A stretch of 64,000 nucleotides of DNA from Deinococcus sp. AB2017081 (GCF_034440735.1 NZ_CP140098.1:3453501-3517500), one strand, 5' to 3'; numbered from the stretch's first letter, positions 36,341-47,029 are shown. Made by a program: numbers and translations. The notes: generated by a model not told the origin, from the letters alone.

Positions 36341-36477
36341 GCTGGACTCCTTGCCGTGCGGGGGTGGGGCCGGACACTGCCGGTCGTGCCCGGATTCTAC
36401 GGCAGGCGGTTAAGCGGGGGTTGAAGCGCCCCTGACGAGGCCTCCATGTCCACCACATGATCGGGCGCCGGACAGCG

Positions 36478-38433
36478 CTACGCTCCGGGGTCGAGGGCCG
36501 GGCTGCCGTAGGCCCGCAGCGTGCCGTTCATGAACGCGACATACAGGGTGCCGGCAGCCGCCAGCGGCGTGGCCTGCACGCCGGTGCGCTCCCGGTGCAG
36601 CCACCGCACGGCGCCGGTGCGGACATCCAGCGCGGTCAGCTCTCCCGCCTCGGAGGCGAGGAAGACCAGACCGGCGCTGATCACGGGGCTGGCGGTCACG
36701 CGACCCTCCAGGGTGTGCGACCACACGTCCTCGCCGTCGAGCAGGCGCAGGGCCCGCACCGTGCCGCCCCAGCCCGCCAGGATCGCCAGCCCGTGGGTGC
36801 CGTCCCCACGGGTCAGGGCCGGGGAAGCCCAGACCTCGTCCTCCAGGTCGTACGTCCAGATGTTCGGCTCCGGGCCGCGCAGCACCGCCCGGCCCCGATC
36901 CACCCCCAGCGCCAGCGCGTGCACCTCGCCCTCCCACGTGGCCACGACCAGGGTCGCCTCGCCGTTCGAGGTGGGCAGCAGGGCGGGCGTGCCGTGCACC
37001 GTGCCGACCTCCACGCGCCACAGGGGATGGCCGTCCTGGGCGTCCAGGGCGTGCAGCCACCCGCTCTCGTCGCACAGCAGCGCCGCGCCGCCCCAGATCA
37101 GGGGGCTCGCCGCGACCGGGCCGGACGTGCGGTACGCCCACGCGAGTTCACCGGTCATGGCGTCCAGGGCGTGCAGGTGGCCGTCGCGGCTGCTGGCCAG
37201 CACCCGGCCGCGCCACAGGGTCGGGGCACCGGTCAGCTCGGCGCGGGCCTGGTGGCGCCACAGCTCCGCGCCGGTGTGCAGGTTCACGCGCCGCAGGGTG
37301 CCGTCCCACGCACCGAACAGGATGTGCCCCCCGTGGAAGGTGGCGGGCGCTGTCACCTCGTCCTTCGCGGCGAAGGTGGCAAAGGGCCGGCCCGACGCGT
37401 GGGTGAGCACCAGCTGGCCGCCGCGCGTGCCCACGGCGACCAGATCGTCCTCACCGACCACGGCCGCGGGCCACGTGACCTCGCCGGGCAGGGGCACGCT
37501 CCACAGCTCACGCAGGGAACCCACGCGGGCCGGGCCGTCCGGGTGCTCGCCGGTCCGGGCCCGGCCACCCCGGTACTGGCCCCGGGCATGGGCGCTCCAC
37601 ACGTCCCGCCGCGCCAGCGCCCACAGGTGCGCCAGGGCCTCGCCGCTCTCCGGGCGATCCTCCGGACGCTTGGCCAGCAGCGCCAGCAGCACGCGGGCGA
37701 TCGCGTCCGGCACGGCCGGGTTCAGGTCGCGCGGATCGGGGACGCGCTCGTAGACGTGCTGGAACATCACGCTCTGGTCGCTGTCGCCCACGAAGGGCGG
37801 GATGCCGCAGGCCACGCGGTACAGCACCGCGCCCAGGGCGTACAGGTCGCTCCTGGGCCCGACCCCCACGCCCCGCGCCTGTTCCGGGGCCATGTACGCG
37901 GGCGTGCCCAGGGTCACGCCGCTGCGGGTGAGGTGGCGGGTGTGCTCGCTCAGCGCCACCAGCCCGAAATCCATGATGCGCGGCAGGCCCGCGTCGTCGA
38001 GCAGCACGTTCCCCGGCGTCAGGTCGCGGTGCGTGATGCCCTGGGCGTGGATGAAATGCAGGGCACGCGACGCGAAGGCCGCCGCCGTGAGGTAGCGGGC
38101 CAGCGGCAGCGGCGCGTCCTCCAGCGGCCCCAGGGCGGTCACCGGCCCGCCGGTCATGAGGGGCATCGTGAAGAAGGGCCGCCCGGTGTCCTCCTCGGTG
38201 CCCAGATCCAGCACCGGCACGATGCCGGGGTGCGTCAGGCGGGCCAGGGTGCGGACTTCCCGCAGGAAACGCGACCGGTCGGAATCCGGGACATGCGCGT
38301 GCATGACCTTCACGGCGACCTCGCGGTCGATCAGGGTGTCCAGCGCGTGAAACACCCGGGCGCTGCCGCCCTCGCCCAGCAGGGCCCGGAGGTCATAACG
38401 CCCGGCCAGCCGCGAGCCCACATCCAGTGGCAT
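36478..38433 (-). CDS. Ser/Thr protein kinase with PQQ-like beta-propeller (RqkA-like)
   Basis: 651 aa from the ATG at 38433 ([25 protein letters not shown]). The N-terminal 270 residues are a complete Hanks kinase: Gly-loop [15 protein letters not shown] (Lys), [16 protein letters not shown] in IMDFGLVAL and activation end [10 protein letters not shown]. From about 300 come PQQ-like propeller repeats ([59 protein letters not shown]). No transmembrane segment is evident between the two parts. The architecture is that of RqkA (DR2518), the PQQ-stimulated kinase linked to radiation resistance in D. radiodurans (established); orthology is inferred. Confidence 0.9.
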   Translation of the reverse strand: MPLDVGSRLAGRYDLRALLGEGGSARVFHALDTLIDREVAVKVMHAHVPDSDRSRFLREVRTLARLTHPGIVPVLDLGTEEDTGRPFFTMPLMTGGPVTALGPLEDAPLPLARYLTAAAFASRALHFIHAQGITHRDLTPGNVLLDDAGLPRIMDFGLVALSEHTRHLTRSGVTLGTPAYMAPEQARGVGVGPRSDLYALGAVLYRVACGIPPFVGDSDQSVMFQHVYERVPDPRDLNPAVPDAIARVLLALLAKRPEDRPESGEALAHLWALARRDVWSAHARGQYRGGRARTGEHPDGPARVGSLRELWSVPLPGEVTWPAAVVGEDDLVAVGTRGGQLVLTHASGRPFATFAAKDEVTAPATFHGGHILFGAWDGTLRRVNLHTGAELWRHQARAELTGAPTLWRGRVLASSRDGHLHALDAMTGELAWAYRTSGPVAASPLIWGGAALLCDESGWLHALDAQDGHPLWRVEVGTVHGTPALLPTSNGEATLVVATWEGEVHALALGVDRGRAVLRGPEPNIWTYDLEDEVWASPALTRGDGTHGLAILAGWGGTVRALRLLDGEDVWSHTLEGRVTASPVISAGLVFLASEAGELTALDVRTGAVRWLHRERTGVQATPLAAAGTLYVAFMNGTLRAYGSPALDPGA

Positions 38434-38464
38434 ACCAGCGGAGTGTAGCGCCACCGGCGCGGCT

Positions 38465-39658
38465 TCAGCCCGCGTGTGCGGCCTCGGCCCGCAGGCGCGC
38501 CGGTGTGAGCGGCTCGCGCAGCAGCCGCCCGAACGCGCCGGAACCGCCCGCCGCCAGGAAGTCGCCGACCAGTTCCCGCCCGGCGGCATACGTGAAGGTG
38601 TACGCGCGGAAGGTGGGGTTCGAGATGAACCGCAGCGACTGCCGTGCCCGCTCGGGCGTGAGCAGGTTGTAGGTCTCCAGGAAGGTCAGCACCTCGGCCT
38701 CGGGGCGCTGCTGCTCGTGAAGCATCAGGGCGGCGCTGGCATTCACCGCCCGCAGCCGATCCATGACGCGGGCGGCGTGGGCGTACGCCCGCACGTCGTC
38801 CGGGTCGAGGCTGGCCTGCGCGGCCAGGTCGCCGGTCAGCCAGTCCAGTTCCTCGTCCGCGTCCATCACGGCCCGCAGGGCGTTCATGGCGATGCCCTCG
38901 GACACGGCGCACTCGGGGGTGTTCAGAAGCTGCAGGCTGTGCTCGCGCCAGCCGAGTTCCCGCACCAGCCGGGCCTCCTTGCTGGCGTGCTCGGTGTGGT
39001 GGCCGGGGTAGCCCTCGTGCGCCAGCAGATCCGGCAGGTTCGTGAGCAGCACCGGCAGGTCCGTGTTGATGTCGATCCGGCTCCTGAGGTTCCCCAGCGG
39101 CCAGTTGTAGCCGCTCCACGGCCGGTCGGTCACCAGCCCGATGCTGAAGTCCTCGCCGTCCGGCAGGCCCAGGCGGGTGCGGGTGCGCTCCCGCAGCTCG
39201 GCCAGGATCGTCTGGGCCAGCTCCAGGATGCGCTCCCGGGGCACGACGACCCAGGAGCGCATCTCTTCCATCCGGGCCGGCAGCGGGCCGGTGCCGGGCA
39301 GCGCCGCCTCCAGCGTGTCCAGGGCCGCGTCCAGCTCGTCCTGTGTCAGACCCACCGGCTCGACGTCGAAGAGGCCGCGCACCTCGTCGCGGTACGTCCG
39401 CGTGTCGCCGCACAGGCGGTCGATCGTGACCAGCATGGCCCGCACCTGCACGTCCAGGAAGGCGCGGCGCTCCGGCGGCTGTACGGCCTGCACGTCGTCC
39501 AGCAGACGCCTCGCGTGTTCGCGCAGTTCGGTGGGCGCCACCGCCGTGCGGTCAGTCCAGTCGGCGGGGCCGCCGTAGCCGTCGATGAAGCCCTCCTCGT
39601 GGGCGTCGATGGCGTGGGCCAGACGGACGTAGGCCTCGGCAGGATCAGGGGTGGTCAT
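38465..39658 (-). CDS. DUF885-like protein with HEGYPGHH motif
   Basis: 397 aa, no signal peptide, largely helical. [20 protein letters not shown] at about 220-240 resembles the HExxPGHH metal site of DUF885-family metallopeptidases, and a downstream Glu ([12 protein letters not shown]) could be the third ligand, which supports zinc hydrolase activity. Overall similarity to characterised peptidases is limited, so the substrate is unknown. It lies 31 bp upstream of the kinase on the same strand and may be co-transcribed with it. Confidence 0.7.
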   Translation of the reverse strand: MTTPDPAEAYVRLAHAIDAHEEGFIDGYGGPADWTDRTAVAPTELREHARRLLDDVQAVQPPERRAFLDVQVRAMLVTIDRLCGDTRTYRDEVRGLFDVEPVGLTQDELDAALDTLEAALPGTGPLPARMEEMRSWVVVPRERILELAQTILAELRERTRTRLGLPDGEDFSIGLVTDRPWSGYNWPLGNLRSRIDINTDLPVLLTNLPDLLAHEGYPGHHTEHASKEARLVRELGWREHSLQLLNTPECAVSEGIAMNALRAVMDADEELDWLTGDLAAQASLDPDDVRAYAHAARVMDRLRAVNASAALMLHEQQRPEAEVLTFLETYNLLTPERARQSLRFISNPTFRAYTFTYAAGRELVGDFLAAGGSGAFGRLLREPLTPARLRAEAAHAG

Positions 39659-39691
39659 CCGGGCAGGATAGGCCGCCGCGCCACGGACCGC

Positions 39692-39973
39692 TCAATCCCG
39701 CACGAAGACGAGGCGTTCCAGCGTCCCATCCGGCTGAACGGCGGGCAGGCCCGAGACGGCCGCCTGCCGCAGCCGGGCCAGCGCCGCGCTGAAGGCTGGC
39801 CCCTCGCCGTACATGTCGGCCGCACCGTCGGTCAGCAGCAGATCCAGGCCGGTGTGGCCGTCGGCGTGGACGGCACGGAGCGTCCAGCCGTGCCCCTCCG
39901 GGTGCGCCGTGACGCGCACGTCCGGCGGAAAGTCCGCCAGGGTGACCTGATGGTCGAAGGTCGAGTAGTCCAT
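39692..39973 (-). CDS. small hypothetical protein
   Basis: 93 aa from the ATG at 39973 ([19 protein letters not shown]). A soluble alpha-beta protein without signal or membrane segment; no family is recognised. The upstream extension of this frame runs antisense through rarA and is not coding. The gene is divergent from rarA with 136 bp between them and lies 33 bp before the DUF885-like gene. Confidence 0.6.
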   Translation of the reverse strand: MDYSTFDHQVTLADFPPDVRVTAHPEGHGWTLRAVHADGHTGLDLLLTDGAADMYGEGPAFSAALARLRQAAVSGLPAVQPDGTLERLVFVRD

Positions 39974-40109
39974 GCGGGCATTGTGCCGCGCCCGGCGTCC
40001 GGACGGTACATGGAGCGGTGCCGGATGACTGCTGGCGCCGGGCGCTCCATGAGCGCACAACCTGAGCGTCCATCCCATCTGCCCCCGCCCACCCCCGTAT
40101 CCTGCCCGC

Positions 40110-41387
40110 GTGACCCTGTTCGACCCCCCCGCGCCCCTGGCCGAACGCCTGCGCCCCCGCACCGTGGCGGAGGTCGTGGGGCAGTCGCACCTGCTGGGGC
40201 CGGGCCGCCCGCTGACGCGCGTGCTGCAGTCGGGGCGGCTGGGCAGCCTGATCCTGTGGGGGCCGCCCGGCGTGGGCAAGACGACCCTGGCGCGGCTGCT
40301 GGCCGGCGAGGTCGGGGCCCACTTCATCCCGCTGTCGGCGGTCAGCGCGGGGGTCAAGGACGTGCGCGAGGCGACCGCCGAGGCCGAACGCCTGCGCGCA
40401 CGGGGCCAGAAGACCATCCTGTTCCTCGACGAGATCCACCGTTTCAACAAGGCCCAGCAGGACGCGCTGCTGCCGCACGTCGAGAGCGGGCTGCTGACCC
40501 TGATCGGCGCGACCACCGAGAACCCCAGCTTCGAGGTGAACCCGGCGCTGCGGTCCCGTGCCCGCACCCTGGTGTTGCAGGCGCTGACCCACAAGGAGGT
40601 GCGCGCCCTCCTGAACCGCGCCCTGAGTGACGAGCGCGGCCTGCCGGGCGTGACCGCGCAGGAGGACGCCCTGGAACTCCTGGCCCGGCTGGCCGAGGGG
40701 GACGCCCGCCGCGCCCTGAGCACGCTGGAGGTCGCCAGCACCCTGGCGAATCCGGTGACGCCGGAGGCGATCACCGAGGCCTTCGGCAAGCACCTGCCGC
40801 AGATGGACAAGAACGGCGAGGACTTCTACAACCTGATCAGCGCCCTGCACAAGAGCGTGCGCGGCAGCCACGTGGACGGCGCGCTGTACTGGCTGGCCCG
40901 CATGGTCGAGGGCGGGGCCGATCCCCTGTACGTGGCCCGGCGGGTGGTGCGCATGGCCGCCGAGGACATCGGCCTGGCCGACCCGCAGGCACTGCGCCTG
41001 TGTATCGCCGCCCGCGACACCGTGGAATTCCTGGGCAGCCCGGAAGGTGATCTGGCGCTGGCCCAGGCGGTCGTGTATCTGGCGCTGGCCCCCAAGAGCA
41101 ACTCCGTGTACGTGGCGTGGAAGCACGCCCTGGACGCCGTGCGCGAGGGTGAGACGCTGCCCGTGCCGCTGCACCTGCGCAACGCCCCGACCCAGCTCAT
41201 GCGGCAGCAGGGCTACGGCACCGGCTACGCCTACTACTTCGACGACCCGGACGGCTCGTTTGCCCAGGACTACCTGCCGGACGGCATCCAGTTGGATCTG
41301 TACGCCCCCACCGGCGAGGGCTGGGAAGCGCGGGTCGCCGAGCGCTGGCGCAAGCTCAGGGACGCGCACGGTGAGGGAGACGGATGA
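40110..41387 (+). CDS. rarA: replication-associated recombination protein A (AAA+ ATPase)
   Basis: 425 aa from a GTG codon at 40110. The AAA+ core has Walker [15 protein letters not shown], Walker [20 protein letters not shown] and the sensor segment [22 protein letters not shown]-terminal tetramerisation domain carries [16 protein letters not shown] and [11 protein letters not shown]. RarA/MgsA acts at stalled replication forks and is related to clamp loaders and RuvB. The stop codon overlaps the next gene's start by 4 bases. Confidence 0.95.
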   Translation: MTLFDPPAPLAERLRPRTVAEVVGQSHLLGPGRPLTRVLQSGRLGSLILWGPPGVGKTTLARLLAGEVGAHFIPLSAVSAGVKDVREATAEAERLRARGQKTILFLDEIHRFNKAQQDALLPHVESGLLTLIGATTENPSFEVNPALRSRARTLVLQALTHKEVRALLNRALSDERGLPGVTAQEDALELLARLAEGDARRALSTLEVASTLANPVTPEAITEAFGKHLPQMDKNGEDFYNLISALHKSVRGSHVDGALYWLARMVEGGADPLYVARRVVRMAAEDIGLADPQALRLCIAARDTVEFLGSPEGDLALAQAVVYLALAPKSNSVYVAWKHALDAVREGETLPVPLHLRNAPTQLMRQQGYGTGYAYYFDDPDGSFAQDYLPDGIQLDLYAPTGEGWEARVAERWRKLRDAHGEGDG

Positions 41388-41758
41388 CCTACGCCGCCGC
41401 CCTGGGCATGACCGTGCTGGAGGCCACGCCAGAGCGCACCCGTGTGGCCGTGACCGTGGGCAGTACGGGACTGAACATGCACGGCACCGCGCACGGCGGC
41501 CTGATCTTCAGCGTGGCCGACGAGGCGTTTGCGATCATCTCGAACCAGCACGCGCAGGCGGTCGCCGTGGAGACCCACCTGAGCTTCTTCCGCGCCGTCC
41601 GCGAGGGCGATCTGCTCGTGGCCGTCGCCACCCCGGAGCGCGTGGGCCGCACCCTGGCGACCTACCGTGTGGAGGTACGGCGCGGCGCGGAGGGCGAGGT
41701 CGTGGCGCTGTTCCTGGGGACGGTGTCGCGGCGGGAGACGGTGCACCCGGCAGGATAG
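41384..41758 (+). CDS. PaaI family hotdog-fold thioesterase
   Basis: 124 aa. The hotdog thioesterase signature [22 protein letters not shown], with HGG followed by an acidic residue, is present at about 27-48. Relatives hydrolyse phenylacetyl-CoA or other acyl-CoA esters; the substrate is unknown here. It overlaps rarA by 4 bases (ATGA) and so is translationally coupled, although no functional link is obvious. Confidence 0.88.
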   Translation: MTYAAALGMTVLEATPERTRVAVTVGSTGLNMHGTAHGGLIFSVADEAFAIISNQHAQAVAVETHLSFFRAVREGDLLVAVATPERVGRTLATYRVEVRRGAEGEVVALFLGTVSRRETVHPAG

Positions 41759-41769
41759 CGGCGTCCGGC

Positions 41770-42858
41770 TCAGTGCAGGTAGGGCGGCAGCGGGCCGCAG
41801 TCGACGCGGCACACCCGGTTGCGGCCCCGTTCCTTGGCGTGCCCCAGGGCCGTATCGACCAGCACGAAGTTCTCGCGCAGACTCAGGTTCGGCTGCCACT
41901 CGCCCACCCCGAGGCTCACGGTGATCCCCACGCCCGCGCACGGCTGCTCCTCGATCCGGCGGCGAACCGTCTCCGCGATCTCGGCGGCCTGAATGGCCGG
42001 GGTGTCCGGCAGCAGGACAGCGAACTCCTCGCCGCCCCAGCGGTACGCGCGCCCGTGGTGCTGCACGATGGCCACCAGGCGGGGGGCAAGGGCCGCCAGC
42101 ACCTGGTCACCGATGTCGTGGCCGTGGGTGTCGTTGATGACCTTGAAGTGGTCGATGTCCAGCACGATCAGGCTGTGCCGCCGGGTGGGATCAAGGTGCT
42201 CTCCGTCTTGCTCGAAGGCGCGGCGGTTCGGCAGGCCGGTCAGGGAATCGTGGCGGGCCGTGTGTTCGGCAGCGGTACGCTGCTCGCGTTCCAGATCGAC
42301 CTGCCGGGCAACGCGCTGGAAGTCCGACAGATGCACGAGCAGCAACCCCCCCAGGAGCAGGACGGTCAGCGGATCGATGTCCCGGTGGCCATGGGCATAC
42401 GCTCCGGCGACCGCTGCGACCGTGAGCAGCAGATAAGCCGCGCTCAGGCCGTGGCGTCGGACGGGGTGGTCGCGGTACACCACGCTCCAGCGCATGAAAT
42501 ACCCCGGAAACAGCAGGGCCGAGAGCAGCGCCCCGCTGGTGAGTTCCGGGCGGGCGGAGTGCCAGTGGACTGCAGCGAGCAGGGCGACGGTGAGCAGCAG
42601 CACCACGTCGATCACCGGTTCCATCCGGCGGCTCGGAAGGGCACGCCCCCGGCTGACGATCAGGAACACGAGGCTGGCCAGGGGGCCGACAGCCGACAGC
42701 ACCAGCAGGAGCCGTTCGGCGGGCACGTCGAGCCGCAGCGCGTTCCACAGGAACACGGGGGGCAGCACCAGCATGACGGCCAGATAGTTGATGCGCCGCA
42801 GTCTGTCCGACGTCACGATCCAGGCCCGGCTGGGGCTCGGATCAGGACGGACGGTCAT
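41770..42858 (-). CDS. membrane diguanylate cyclase (GGDEF)
   Basis: 362 aa. About six transmembrane helices (residues 20-190) form an unrecognised sensor. The GGDEF domain (about 195-360) has LTGLPNRRAFEQD, LDIDHFKVINDTHGHDIGDQVL and an intact GGEEF (YRWGGEEFAVLLPD), so c-di-GMP synthesis is expected. The RxxD inhibitory site normally five residues before GGEEF is absent (HHGRAYRW), suggesting no product inhibition at that site. It lies 63 bp after the sugar-importer cluster on the same strand and could be its last gene. Confidence 0.92.
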   Translation of the reverse strand: MTVRPDPSPSRAWIVTSDRLRRINYLAVMLVLPPVFLWNALRLDVPAERLLLVLSAVGPLASLVFLIVSRGRALPSRRMEPVIDVVLLLTVALLAAVHWHSARPELTSGALLSALLFPGYFMRWSVVYRDHPVRRHGLSAAYLLLTVAAVAGAYAHGHRDIDPLTVLLLGGLLLVHLSDFQRVARQVDLEREQRTAAEHTARHDSLTGLPNRRAFEQDGEHLDPTRRHSLIVLDIDHFKVINDTHGHDIGDQVLAALAPRLVAIVQHHGRAYRWGGEEFAVLLPDTPAIQAAEIAETVRRRIEEQPCAGVGITVSLGVGEWQPNLSLRENFVLVDTALGHAKERGRNRVCRVDCGPLPPYLH

Positions 42859-42921
42859 ACGGGAAGTGTAATCACGGTACCTGACTACGGAGTCACACCC
42901 GCCCGAGATGAGCAGATCGGG

Positions 42922-43914
42922 TCAGGGGCTGACCGGGTGCCCACGCCGACTGGCGTCGTAGGCAGCAAGCACGACCTCCAGCGAGCGCAGGCCGGCCTGA
43001 CCATCGGCCAGGAGGAGTGCAGGGCGCCCGGCACAGACACGCAGGAAGTCGCGCAGCATGGCCGCATTCAGATCGTGCCCGTAGCCGGCCCAGTGCCGCC
43101 CGCGGGAACCGGTGACGGTCACGTGCTCTGCGAAGACGTCCAGCGAGCGCAGTCCGGCGGTGCCCGTCACGTCCACGGTCAGGTGACCCCAGCGGGGGTA
43201 CGCCCGGGGTCGACTCCACGAACAGTCGATGGTGGCGACGGCCCCCGAGGCCAGCGTCAGCGTGACCAGTCCGGCGGCGTCCGTGGCCTCCCGTCCGGGC
43301 AGCAACCACGCCGGGACAGGCCGGAGCTGCGCGTAGACGGCCTTTACCCGGTCTCCCAGATGGTGCAGCAGATCCACGACATGGATGATGTGGTCCATCC
43401 CCGCGCCGCCGCCCGCCCGCAGCGGATCGCTGAACCACCCGCGTTCATGATCCGGCGCGACCGAGTGGTTCACACCACTGTAAGACAGGACGGTGCCGAG
43501 CTGTCCCGCGTGCACGGCGGCCCGGAGATCCTGCACGGCGGGCGAGTACCGGACGGGAAAGGCGGTGTGGAACGCCACCCCCGCCCGCGCACAGGCTTCC
43601 AGCATGGCGTGGGCATCCTCCAGCGTCGTGGCGATGGGCTTCTCGCACAGGACGTGGGCACCGGCCTGGGCCGCTGCCTCGACATAGGTGCGGTGGTGCG
43701 CGGTCTCGCTGCACACGATCACGCCCTGCGGTGCAGCGGCCAGGACGTCCGCGAGCGGGAGATGCCGGAGGCGGGTGTTCCGGGCGAATTCTGCGGCCAG
43801 CACCGGATCGTCCTCGGCAAACCCGACCACCTCCGCACCGACCTGTCCGGCCAGCCACGCCCCGTAGCCATCCGCATGGACGTGCGCCACGCCCAGCAGC
43901 GCCACGCGGATCAT
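42922..43914 (-). CDS. Gfo/Idh/MocA family oxidoreductase 1
   Basis: 330 aa from the ATG at 43914 (MIRVALLGVAHVHADGYG). NAD(P)-binding N-terminal domain, in which the usual GxGxxG reads GVAHVHADG, followed by the CEKPIATT catalytic Lys motif (about 93) and a C-terminal substrate domain with GGGAGMDHIIHVVDLLHHLGD. Such enzymes oxidise or reduce sugars, inositols and their derivatives. It overlaps the second Gfo/Idh gene by 4 bases, placing both in the sugar-importer operon, so they probably process the imported sugar. Confidence 0.88.
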   Translation of the reverse strand: MIRVALLGVAHVHADGYGAWLAGQVGAEVVGFAEDDPVLAAEFARNTRLRHLPLADVLAAAPQGVIVCSETAHHRTYVEAAAQAGAHVLCEKPIATTLEDAHAMLEACARAGVAFHTAFPVRYSPAVQDLRAAVHAGQLGTVLSYSGVNHSVAPDHERGWFSDPLRAGGGAGMDHIIHVVDLLHHLGDRVKAVYAQLRPVPAWLLPGREATDAAGLVTLTLASGAVATIDCSWSRPRAYPRWGHLTVDVTGTAGLRSLDVFAEHVTVTGSRGRHWAGYGHDLNAAMLRDFLRVCAGRPALLLADGQAGLRSLEVVLAAYDASRRGHPVSP

Positions 43915-44882
43915 GCGTCCACCTGCTCGGGCTGCCCGGACGCCACGCTGCGGCCCACGGCCAGCGCCAGCGCCAGCGCGGCGCGGGCATCCGGAGGTTC
44001 GATCCGGAAGGGCTCGCCGGACTCCAGGCAGTCGTAGGCGTGCCACAGTTCGGCCGCATAGGGATCGTCCGCCCCCAGGTCGGGCAGCGCCGCTCCGTCC
44101 TGTGCCGGGGCCGGTGGCGCGGCCCCATGCGACCGCAGGGGCATTGGCGCGTCCGATGTCCACTCGATCACGCCCGTGGTGCCGGCGATGTCCAGGTGCG
44201 TGCGGAACACGCCAGGAGGGGCAGCCCACCCGCCCCCCACCAGCGTGATCGCCCCGGAGGTGTGTGACAGCGTGGCATGCACGGTCACGTGTCCGTGGCG
44301 TCTGGACTGCGCGGCGTAGACCGTCCCGACCTCGCCCGCGATCCAGCGGGCGTAGTCGAGGTCGTGGATGAGCAGATCCAGCGGCACGCCGCCGCTGTGG
44401 GCCTCGTCCAGCAGCCAGCTTCCGGCGGGGGGCGGCGGGGCCATGCGGCCCAGGCGCAGCACGCGGGGGTCACCCACAGCACCGGAGCGCACCTGTGCCC
44501 ACGCCGCCGCGTACTGCGGGAAGAAGCGCAGCACGTGCGCGACGAACAGCCGCACGCCCGCATCCCGGCACGCGGCGATGATCCGGTCGGCGTCGTCCAG
44601 GGTGCGGGCCAGGGGTTTCTCGCAGATCACGTGCTTCCCGGCACGGGCCGCCTGCACGGCGTAGTCGGCATGCGTGGGGGTGGGGGTGCAGAGATCCACC
44701 ACCTCCACCGCTGACCAGAGGTCGTCCAGGGTCGCGCAGGCCCGGATGCCGTAGCGGGCGGCGAGGTCGCGCGCAGGCTCATCCGGCGCGTACATGGCGC
44801 CCAGCACGCCGGGGCGCTGTGCCCAGGCCTGCGCGTGGACACGGCCCATGACGCCCGCACCGATCAGGCCCACCCGGTTCAT
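43911..44882 (-). CDS. Gfo/Idh/MocA family oxidoreductase 2
   Basis: 323 aa from the ATG at 44882 (MNRVGLIGAGVMGRVHAQAW), with an intact GAGVMG nucleotide-binding loop, CEKPLART around the catalytic Lys (about 92) and the SGGVPLDLLIHDLDYARW C-terminal block with the His that usually acts in catalysis. It differs enough from its neighbour to act on a different intermediate. 133 bp separate it from the permease gene upstream. Confidence 0.9.
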   Translation of the reverse strand: MNRVGLIGAGVMGRVHAQAWAQRPGVLGAMYAPDEPARDLAARYGIRACATLDDLWSAVEVVDLCTPTPTHADYAVQAARAGKHVICEKPLARTLDDADRIIAACRDAGVRLFVAHVLRFFPQYAAAWAQVRSGAVGDPRVLRLGRMAPPPPAGSWLLDEAHSGGVPLDLLIHDLDYARWIAGEVGTVYAAQSRRHGHVTVHATLSHTSGAITLVGGGWAAPPGVFRTHLDIAGTTGVIEWTSDAPMPLRSHGAAPPAPAQDGAALPDLGADDPYAAELWHAYDCLESGEPFRIEPPDARAALALALAVGRSVASGQPEQVDA

Positions 44883-45015
44883 ACGCTCTCCCTCCCCTGC
44901 GTGGGCCAGCGGAACCTCGCCGCTACCCCCCTCCATTCCGGGAAAGCGTCTGCCTTTCCTTCGCGCTTTGCTCGGGCCGCCTCCTGAACGGCACCGGAGA
45001 CGGCCGGAATCCGCC

Positions 45016-45897
45016 TCACTTCAGCGCCCCCCCGGTGATGCCGCTCACGAGCTGGCGCGAGAAGATCACGTACAGCAGCACGACCGGCACGATCGCCAGG
45101 GTCAGGGCGGCCAGCACGGCGTTGTAGTCGTTCACGAACTGCCCCAGGAAGGCGCTCGCCCCCAGCACGACGGTCTTGGTCTTCTCGCCGGGCGCGAGGA
45201 TCAGCGGGAACCACAGGTCGTTCCAGATCGGGATCATGGAGATCGCCGTGACCGCGCCCAGCGCCGGGCGCACCAGCGGCAGGATCAGGCCGTAGATGCG
45301 GTACTCGCTGGCCCCGTCGATCCGGGCGGCCTCCTTGAGGTCGCGGGGCACCCCGCGCATGAACGAGGTCAGCACGAAGACCGCCAGTGGAATGCCCTGC
45401 GCGGTGTACACCAGGATCAGCGCCCACAGGGTATTGACGAGGTGCAGATCGACCATCAGGTTCAGGATGCCGACCGTGCCCAGGCGGATCGGCACCATGA
45501 TCCCGATGCTGAGGTACAGGCCCGTCAGGGTGTTCAGGCGGAAGCGGTACTCGCTCAGGGCGAAGGCCGCCATGGAGCTGGTCAGCACGATCAGCAGCAG
45601 CGAGCCGACCGTGACCGTCAGGCTGTTCAGGAAGAACAGCGCGAAGTTCGCCGAGGTCGCCACCGTCTGGTAGCCCTCCAGCGTGAAGGTGGACGGCGTG
45701 GGCAGCGCGAAGGGGTGCGAGAAGATGCTCAGGCGATCCTTGAACGAGTTCATGATGATCAGCAGCGTGGGCAGCGTGGCCAGCAGGCTGAACAGGATCA
45801 GGCCCCCGTGCGCCAGGAGCTGCGTGCCCCGGCCCACCACGGGCTTCTCGGCCGCCGCCGGGCCGGTCGTGCCGGCCAGCACCTCGCGGGCGGTCAC
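45016..45897 (-). CDS. sugar ABC transporter permease (MalG type)
   Basis: 293 aa, six membrane segments, with the EAA loop EAARIDGASEYRIYGLILPL at about 190-210 that contacts the ATPase. It starts with an N-terminal helix around 30-50 and belongs to the carbohydrate uptake family CUT1. Its start overlaps the MalF-type permease by 4 bases. No ATPase gene is in the cluster, so a shared MsmK/MalK-type ATPase elsewhere is presumably used. Confidence 0.94.
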   Translation of the reverse strand: MTAREVLAGTTGPAAAEKPVVGRGTQLLAHGGLILFSLLATLPTLLIIMNSFKDRLSIFSHPFALPTPSTFTLEGYQTVATSANFALFFLNSLTVTVGSLLLIVLTSSMAAFALSEYRFRLNTLTGLYLSIGIMVPIRLGTVGILNLMVDLHLVNTLWALILVYTAQGIPLAVFVLTSFMRGVPRDLKEAARIDGASEYRIYGLILPLVRPALGAVTAISMIPIWNDLWFPLILAPGEKTKTVVLGASAFLGQFVNDYNAVLAALTLAIVPVVLLYVIFSRQLVSGITGGALK

Positions 45898-46826
45898 AGT
45901 TCCACCTCGGTCAGGCGGCGCTGGATGGTCACGAGATACAGCAGCAGGCCGGTCAGGATGATCAGCAGCATGACACCCGCCACGGCCGCGCCCATGTACT
46001 GGTCACCCGCCTGCAGCTGATAGCCGAAGAAGGTGCGGTAGAACAGCGTGCCCAGGATGTCCGAGGCGAAGTTCGGCCCGGCCAGCGCGCCCTGCACCGA
46101 GTAGATCAGGTCGAAGGCATTGAAGTTCCCCACGAAGGTCAGCACACTCACGATCCCCACGGTGGGCAGGATCAGCGGCAACTGGATCGAGCGGAAGATG
46201 CGCCACCCACCCGCGCCGTCCAGGCGGGCGGCCTCGTACAGTTCGTCGGGAATGCGCACCAGGGCGGCCAGGAACAGCAGCATGGGAATGCCGATGTTCT
46301 GCCACACCGAGATCAGGCCCAGCGTGATCAGCGCCGTGCCGGGCAGCCCCAGCCACGGCTGATCCAGCGCCTGTAATCCCAGCGGCTCCAGCAGGCCACG
46401 CTGCACGCCCCACGCCGGATTCAGGATCAGCTTCCACGCGAAGCCGATGATCACCACCGACAGCACCGTGGGCGTGAACAGCAGCGTGCGGTACACCGCC
46501 GCGCCGCGCAGCCGGAAGCTCAGGAGCACGGCCAGCAGCAGGCCCACCGGATTCTGCACCAGCATGTGCAGGACGAAGAACACCACGTTGTTCCGCACGG
46601 CGTTCCACAGCGGCTGCGCGTACAGCTCGGTGCCCAGCAGCTTCTGGTAGTTCGCCAGCCCCACGAACTGCTCGGGGCTGCCCACCACCTGACCCCGCAG
46701 CGACAGCCACAGCGACGACAGGATCGGATAGATCATCACGACCGTGTAGATCAGCACGGCCGGGGCCAGGAACACCACGATGTGCCACGGAAACGGCCGG
46801 CGGACGCGGCGGGCGGGATACGTCAT
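45894..46826 (-). CDS. sugar ABC transporter permease (MalF type)
   Basis: 310 aa, six membrane segments, with the EAA loop YEAARLDGAGGWRIFRSIQLPL at about 195-215. N-terminal RRVRRPFPWHIVVFLAPAVLIYTVVM is a typical first segment. CUT1 family partner of the MalG-type permease. A 203-bp gap with a weak hairpin separates it from the binding-protein gene upstream. Confidence 0.94.
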   Translation of the reverse strand: MTYPARRVRRPFPWHIVVFLAPAVLIYTVVMIYPILSSLWLSLRGQVVGSPEQFVGLANYQKLLGTELYAQPLWNAVRNNVVFFVLHMLVQNPVGLLLAVLLSFRLRGAAVYRTLLFTPTVLSVVIIGFAWKLILNPAWGVQRGLLEPLGLQALDQPWLGLPGTALITLGLISVWQNIGIPMLLFLAALVRIPDELYEAARLDGAGGWRIFRSIQLPLILPTVGIVSVLTFVGNFNAFDLIYSVQGALAGPNFASDILGTLFYRTFFGYQLQAGDQYMGAAVAGVMLLIILTGLLLYLVTIQRRLTEVEL

Positions 46827-46990
46827 TCAGGGCACCTCTGGAGTGGGAACATGGGAAGACACGGGAACATCACTCTGGACATCCGGCCCGGCACCCCGCT
46901 TCGCGCTCTGCGAGTCCCCCCTCTGCTGCACAGGACTCACAGCCTCGTGGACGACACGGTCACGATGCCGCCCGATATGGCTCAGGCCCG

Positions 46991-47029
46991 GCCCGGTAGA
47001 CACCGGACGGGGCCTGACAGGTGCCGGGC
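46991..47029 (-). other. weak hairpin after the solute-binding protein gene
   Basis: GCCCGG/CCGGGC plus CACC/GGTG form a 10-bp stem interrupted by a 4-nt bulge, directly after the stop codon. No U-tract. It may be a partial terminator or stabilise the upstream message. Confidence 0.4.

Noticed and set aside
41047..44037. 996-codon plus-strand frame
   Set aside because: Out of frame with rarA and the thioesterase and antisense to the cyclase and Gfo/Idh genes, all of which have clear motifs.
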